Origin: Olsenella intestinalis | GTDB lineage: Bacteria > Actinomycetota > Coriobacteriia > Coriobacteriales > Atopobiaceae | DNA: 64,000 nucleotides | Assembly (NCBI RefSeq): GCF_023276655.1 | Contig: NZ_JALGRK010000001.1 | Coordinates: 186,001-250,000 of the forward strand | Direction: 5' to 3' | In this document: piece by piece, positions 61,314-64,000 of the stretch | Numbering within the stretch: the first letter of the stretch is position 1 | Layout of the letters: the number at the start of each line of letters is the position of its first letter | Translations under genes and position numbers: made by a program | The notes under the pieces: generated by a model | What the model was told of the DNA's origin: nothing | The model's database searches: none | What the model saw: only the letters and a program-made list of their open reading frames with translations

Positions 61314-62240
61314 CTAGACCTTGAGATAGCGCCTCATGGCGATCATGGAGCCGAACAGGCCGATGAGCATGCCGATGACCACGAGCGCGGCGTAGGTGCC
61401 GACGAGCACGTGGACGGGCAGCTCGAACGACAGGAACTGCAGGCTGTTCTGCAGCCTGGGGATGGCCACGACCATGCCGAGGTGGAGCACCACCACGGCA
61501 AGCAGCGAGCCGATGAGGGCCTCGAGCAGGCCCTCGGTGACGAACGGCCCGCGGATGAAGCCGTTCGACGCGCCGACGAGGCGCATGATCGCGATCTCGC
61601 GGCGACGCGCGGCGATGGCCAGGCGAATCGTGTTGTTGATGAACACGAACGCGATGAACGCGAGCAGCGCGACGAGCACGAGCGCGGCGATGCGGATGAT
61701 GTAGGTGACCGAGAAGAGCCTCTCCACGGTCTCGCGGCCGTACTGGACCGAGGCGGTGGGGTTGGACGGGTCGTCGCAGATCTTGCCGAAGTCTGCGTCG
61801 CCGATCAGCTGGTTGGCGACGGACTCGACGCTCTTCGGGTCGGACAGGTTGACCACGAGCGAGGCGGGAACGGGGTTCTCGCCATCGAGGGCGGCGACGG
61901 CGTCCGCGGCGTTGCGGTTGCTCATCGTCTCCTTGTACTCGTTGAGCGCCTGCTCCTTGCTCTTGTAGTCGACGGACTCGACGGCGTTCCAGCCGCGGAT
62001 CTTCTGCTGCAGGGCGTCGACCGACTCCTTCTTCGCGTCGTCGGCGATGAAGGCCTGGATCGTGACGCGCTCCTCGACGTTGCCGACGAGGCGCGAGACC
62101 ATGACCGAGCCGATGACGAACAGGCCGATCACGAACAGCGAGAGGAAGATGGTGACGATTGCGCCGAGGACCGTGGACCAGTTCCTGCGGAAGTGGCGTC
62201 CGGCCTCGCGCAGGGAGTAACCGACGTTAGATGGCACCAT
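61314..62240 (-). CDS. ftsX: Cell division protein FtsX
   Basis: A 308-residue permease-like protein with one N-terminal helix (LGAIVTIFLSLFVIGLFVIG), an extracellular loop (about residues 50-180) and three C-terminal helices, including the segment ARRREIAIMRLVGASNGFIR typical of FtsX. With FtsE it activates peptidoglycan hydrolases at the septum. It overlaps ftsE by 14 bases. Confidence 0.96.
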   Translation of the reverse strand: MVPSNVGYSLREAGRHFRRNWSTVLGAIVTIFLSLFVIGLFVIGSVMVSRLVGNVEERVTIQAFIADDAKKESVDALQQKIRGWNAVESVDYKSKEQALNEYKETMSNRNAADAVAALDGENPVPASLVVNLSDPKSVESVANQLIGDADFGKICDDPSNPTASVQYGRETVERLFSVTYIIRIAALVLVALLAFIAFVFINNTIRLAIAARRREIAIMRLVGASNGFIRGPFVTEGLLEALIGSLLAVVVLHLGMVVAIPRLQNSLQFLSFELPVHVLVGTYAALVVIGMLIGLFGSMIAMRRYLKV

Positions 62241-63255
62241 AGTAACCGTAGCCTCCCCTCTCCTGGTCGCGCACGATGTGGCCGGCCTCGAGGGCGACGA
62301 CGCGCTTGCGCATCGAGTCGACCATCTCGCGGTCGTGGGTGGCCATGACCACCGTCGTGCCGGTGCGGTTAATGCGGTCGAGCAGCCTCATGATGCCGAG
62401 CGAGATGGCCGGGTCGAGGTTACCCGTGGGCTCGTCGCAGACGAGCAGGGGCGGGCGGTTCACCATCGCGCGGGCGACGGAGACGCGCTGCTGCTCGCCA
62501 CCGGAGAGCTGGTCGGGGTAGTTGTCCATCTTCTCGGCGAGGCCGACGAGGCGCAGCGTCTCGGGGACCTGCGTCTTGATGACGGCGCGGGGCTTGCCGA
62601 TGCACTCGAGCGCGAAGGCGACGTTCTCGTAGACCGTCTTGTCCGGGAGCAGCTTGAAGTCCTGGTAGACCGTGCCGATCTGGCGGCGGAGGTACGGGAC
62701 CTTGCGGTTGCGGAGCTTGGTGAGCTCCTGGCCCGCGACGATCACCTGGCCGCTCGTGGCGCGAAGCTCGCGCGTGAGGAGCTTGAGGAAGGTCGACTTG
62801 CCGGAGCCGGAGTGGCCGACGACGAAGACGAACTCGCCCGGGTAGATGTCGAGGCTGACGTCCTCGAGGGCGGGCTTGTTGGGCTGGGCCGGGTAGACGA
62901 GTGTTGCGTTTCTGAGCGAGATGGTCGGCTTGCCCGTGTGAGGCACGGGGGCCTGCCCATCGTCCCGCAGGGGGGCGAACACGCTCGTGTAGCCCTGCTG
63001 AGCGGTGAGCTCGGCGGACTCGGGCGCGTTCGAGACGACCATGGAGGACTGCTGCGCGGGTGCGGGCGCGGCCTGCGGCTCGCGAGCCTCGGCCTGGTAG
63101 GCCTCGGGCGCGGCGAAGTGCGAGGCGCCGGCGTAGTCGGCACCCGCGGCGGGGTCATTCACGCCCGCGTTCGGATCCTCCTGGCGCGGGGGCACCGGCT
63201 GGAAGGCCTGGCCCTCGTCCCCCTGCCGCTCGCTGCTGCGAAAGTGGTTTGCCAC
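62227..63255 (-). CDS. ftsE: Cell division ATP-binding protein FtsE with long N-terminal extension
   Basis: A 342-residue ATPase; FtsE usually has about 225 residues. From about residue 110 on it is standard: Walker A GHSGSGKST, QIGTVYQDFKLLPDKTVYEN, signature LSGGEQQRVSVARA, Walker B LLVCDEPTGNLDP. The first 105 residues are Pro/Ala/Gln-rich and probably disordered (APAPAQQSS and similar). The start is GTG at 63255 with GGAG 5 bases upstream, and there is no internal start with a good ribosome site. Confidence 0.95.
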   Translation of the reverse strand: MANHFRSSERQGDEGQAFQPVPPRQEDPNAGVNDPAAGADYAGASHFAAPEAYQAEAREPQAAPAPAQQSSMVVSNAPESAELTAQQGYTSVFAPLRDDGQAPVPHTGKPTISLRNATLVYPAQPNKPALEDVSLDIYPGEFVFVVGHSGSGKSTFLKLLTRELRATSGQVIVAGQELTKLRNRKVPYLRRQIGTVYQDFKLLPDKTVYENVAFALECIGKPRAVIKTQVPETLRLVGLAEKMDNYPDQLSGGEQQRVSVARAMVNRPPLLVCDEPTGNLDPAISLGIMRLLDRINRTGTTVVMATHDREMVDSMRKRVVALEAGHIVRDQERGGYGYYGAI

Positions 63256-63370
63256 AAGAGCTCCTTCATTCGAATAGCGAAACTGACAGTTGCTATATCA
63301 TACCCCGTTCATGCGGCTTCATCCTGCGCCGCCGCACCGTGCGCAAAGAAACCAGAGCAAGTGGTACGAA

Positions 63371-63402
63371 AGGGGGCGCGACCGATGCCGGCCACGCCCC
63401 CT
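63371..63402 (-). terminator. Terminator of the transaldolase-family gene
   Basis: Arms AGGGGGCG (63371-63378) and CGCCCCCT (63395-63402), 22 bases after the stop of the gene at 63425. Confidence 0.6.
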
Positions 63403-63424
63403 CGCGCGATTCTGTCGGCGGGCA

Positions 63425-64000
63425 TTAGCCCTCGACGACCTTCTTCCAGTCGGCCGCGAACTTCTCGAGGCCCTGGTCGGTCAGCGGGTGGTGCACGCAC
63501 TTCTTGAGCGCGGCGAACGGCACCGTCGCGATGTCGGCGCCCATGAGGGCGGCCTGCGTGACGTGGTTCGGGGTGCGGACGGAGGCGGTGATGATCTCGG
63601 GGCCGCCCTCGCTGTCCCAGTAGCCGTAGTCGAAGTTCTGGACGGCGTTGATCACGGTCTCGAGCTGGGCGAGGCCGTCGTCTCCGATGTCATCGAAGCG
63701 GCCGACGAACGGCGAGATGTAGCGGGCGCCGGCGCGGGCGGCGAGCAGGGCCTGGGGCGCGGAGAAGACGAGCGTCATGTTGACGCGGATGCCCTCGGCG
63801 GCGAGCGCGTGGCACGCGGGGAGGCTCTCCTCGCAGATCGGCAGCTTGACGACGATGTTGGGGGCGAGCGCGGCGAGCCTCTTGCCCTCGGCGATCATCT
63901 CCTCGGTCGTCTCGGCGGTGGACTCGGCGGAGACGGGCAGCCCCTCGCAGATCTCGCAGATCTTGACCATGTGGTCCTCGAAGTCAGCGAGCTTGCCGCC
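63425..64000 (-). CDS. Transaldolase / fructose-6-phosphate aldolase-family protein, 5' end outside window
   Basis: At least 191 residues; the frame is open to the window edge, so the N-terminus is missing. It has LPVSAESTAETTEEMIAEGK, the Schiff-base Lys in NIVVKLP, VNMTLVFSAPQALLAARAGA, RYISPFVGRFDD and GADIATVPFAALKKCVHHPL. It belongs to the small TalC/FSA group that cleaves or transfers three-carbon units in sugar phosphate metabolism; which reaction it performs cannot be told from the sequence. Confidence 0.92.
   Translation of the reverse strand, partial: GGKLADFEDHMVKICEICEGLPVSAESTAETTEEMIAEGKRLAALAPNIVVKLPICEESLPACHALAAEGIRVNMTLVFSAPQALLAARAGARYISPFVGRFDDIGDDGLAQLETVINAVQNFDYGYWDSEGGPEIITASVRTPNHVTQAALMGADIATVPFAALKKCVHHPLTDQGLEKFAADWKKVVEG

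Overview
The window is a 64 kb piece of a GC-rich (about two-thirds G+C by eye) bacterial chromosome. The gene set points to an anaerobic, probably gut- or mouth-associated actinobacterium of the class Coriobacteriia, in the Olsenella/Atopobium neighbourhood. The clues are a TsaB-RimI-TsaD fusion protein, a CMD-cupin fusion, an IS30-type transposase remnant, a multi-cluster ferredoxin, rubredoxin plus flavin reductase, a bile-salt-hydrolase-type enzyme and GroES/GroEL without a visible CIRCE element. This assignment is inference from gene content; no 16S gene is present.

Layout. 1-3643: end of a BceS-like histidine kinase followed by a BceA/BceB-type peptide-sensing ABC transporter. 4058-6487: a large secreted leucine-rich-repeat surface protein. 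6570-8420: a membrane HD-GYP protein. 8612-13146: a MerR regulator divergent from a Cys-nucleophile alpha/beta hydrolase and a CMD-cupin protein, then decayed DNA with transporter-like and IS30 fragments, then an aldo/keto reductase. 13270-17012: a possible small natural-product locus, with a stand-alone condensation domain, acyl carrier protein and AMP-forming ligase in one minus-strand operon, divergent from a 64-residue precursor-like peptide with a Nif11-type double-glycine leader. 17190-19769: a TipA-type MerR regulator and an AbrB-glycosyltransferase pair. 20093-31901: guaA, an LCP-family ligase, an orphan antitoxin, ychF, a four-cluster ferredoxin, groESL, nadE and a bile-salt-hydrolase-like enzyme. 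31977-36824: a YtcJ-like amidohydrolase and a polar amino-acid ABC transporter.

37084-46835 is one long minus-strand housekeeping run, in transcription order glmS, acpS, nnr, alr, uracil-DNA glycosylase, tsaE, a lipoprotein and the tsaB-rimI-tsaD fusion. It supplies amino sugars and D-alanine for the cell wall and the tRNA t6A modification machinery. 47078-52286 carries glmM, a second HD-GYP protein, rpsI/rplM, a patatin-like lipase and a small membrane protein. 52709-55318 is a SpoIIE/RsbU-type phosphatase fused to an RsbW-like domain, next to the tmRNA gene ssrA. 55989-64000 holds a DUF1275 membrane protein, rubredoxin, flavin reductase, smpB, a TPR protein, rnr, ftsX/ftsE and part of a transaldolase-family gene. 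smpB, ssrA and rnr form the trans-translation set.

Two signals cut across genes. First, the 10-mer CGAGAAGAGC occurs roughly 36 times (about 40 counting the 9-mer GAGAAGAGC), on both strands, in several reading frames and in intergenic hairpins; this looks like a DNA-level signal such as an uptake sequence. Second, several apparently added genes (orphan antitoxin, AbrB-glycosyltransferase pair, SpoIIE-like gene, perhaps the TipA gene) sit between directly repeated copies of an intrinsic-terminator hairpin belonging to the neighbouring conserved gene. This suggests a recurrent terminator-targeted insertion or recombination route.
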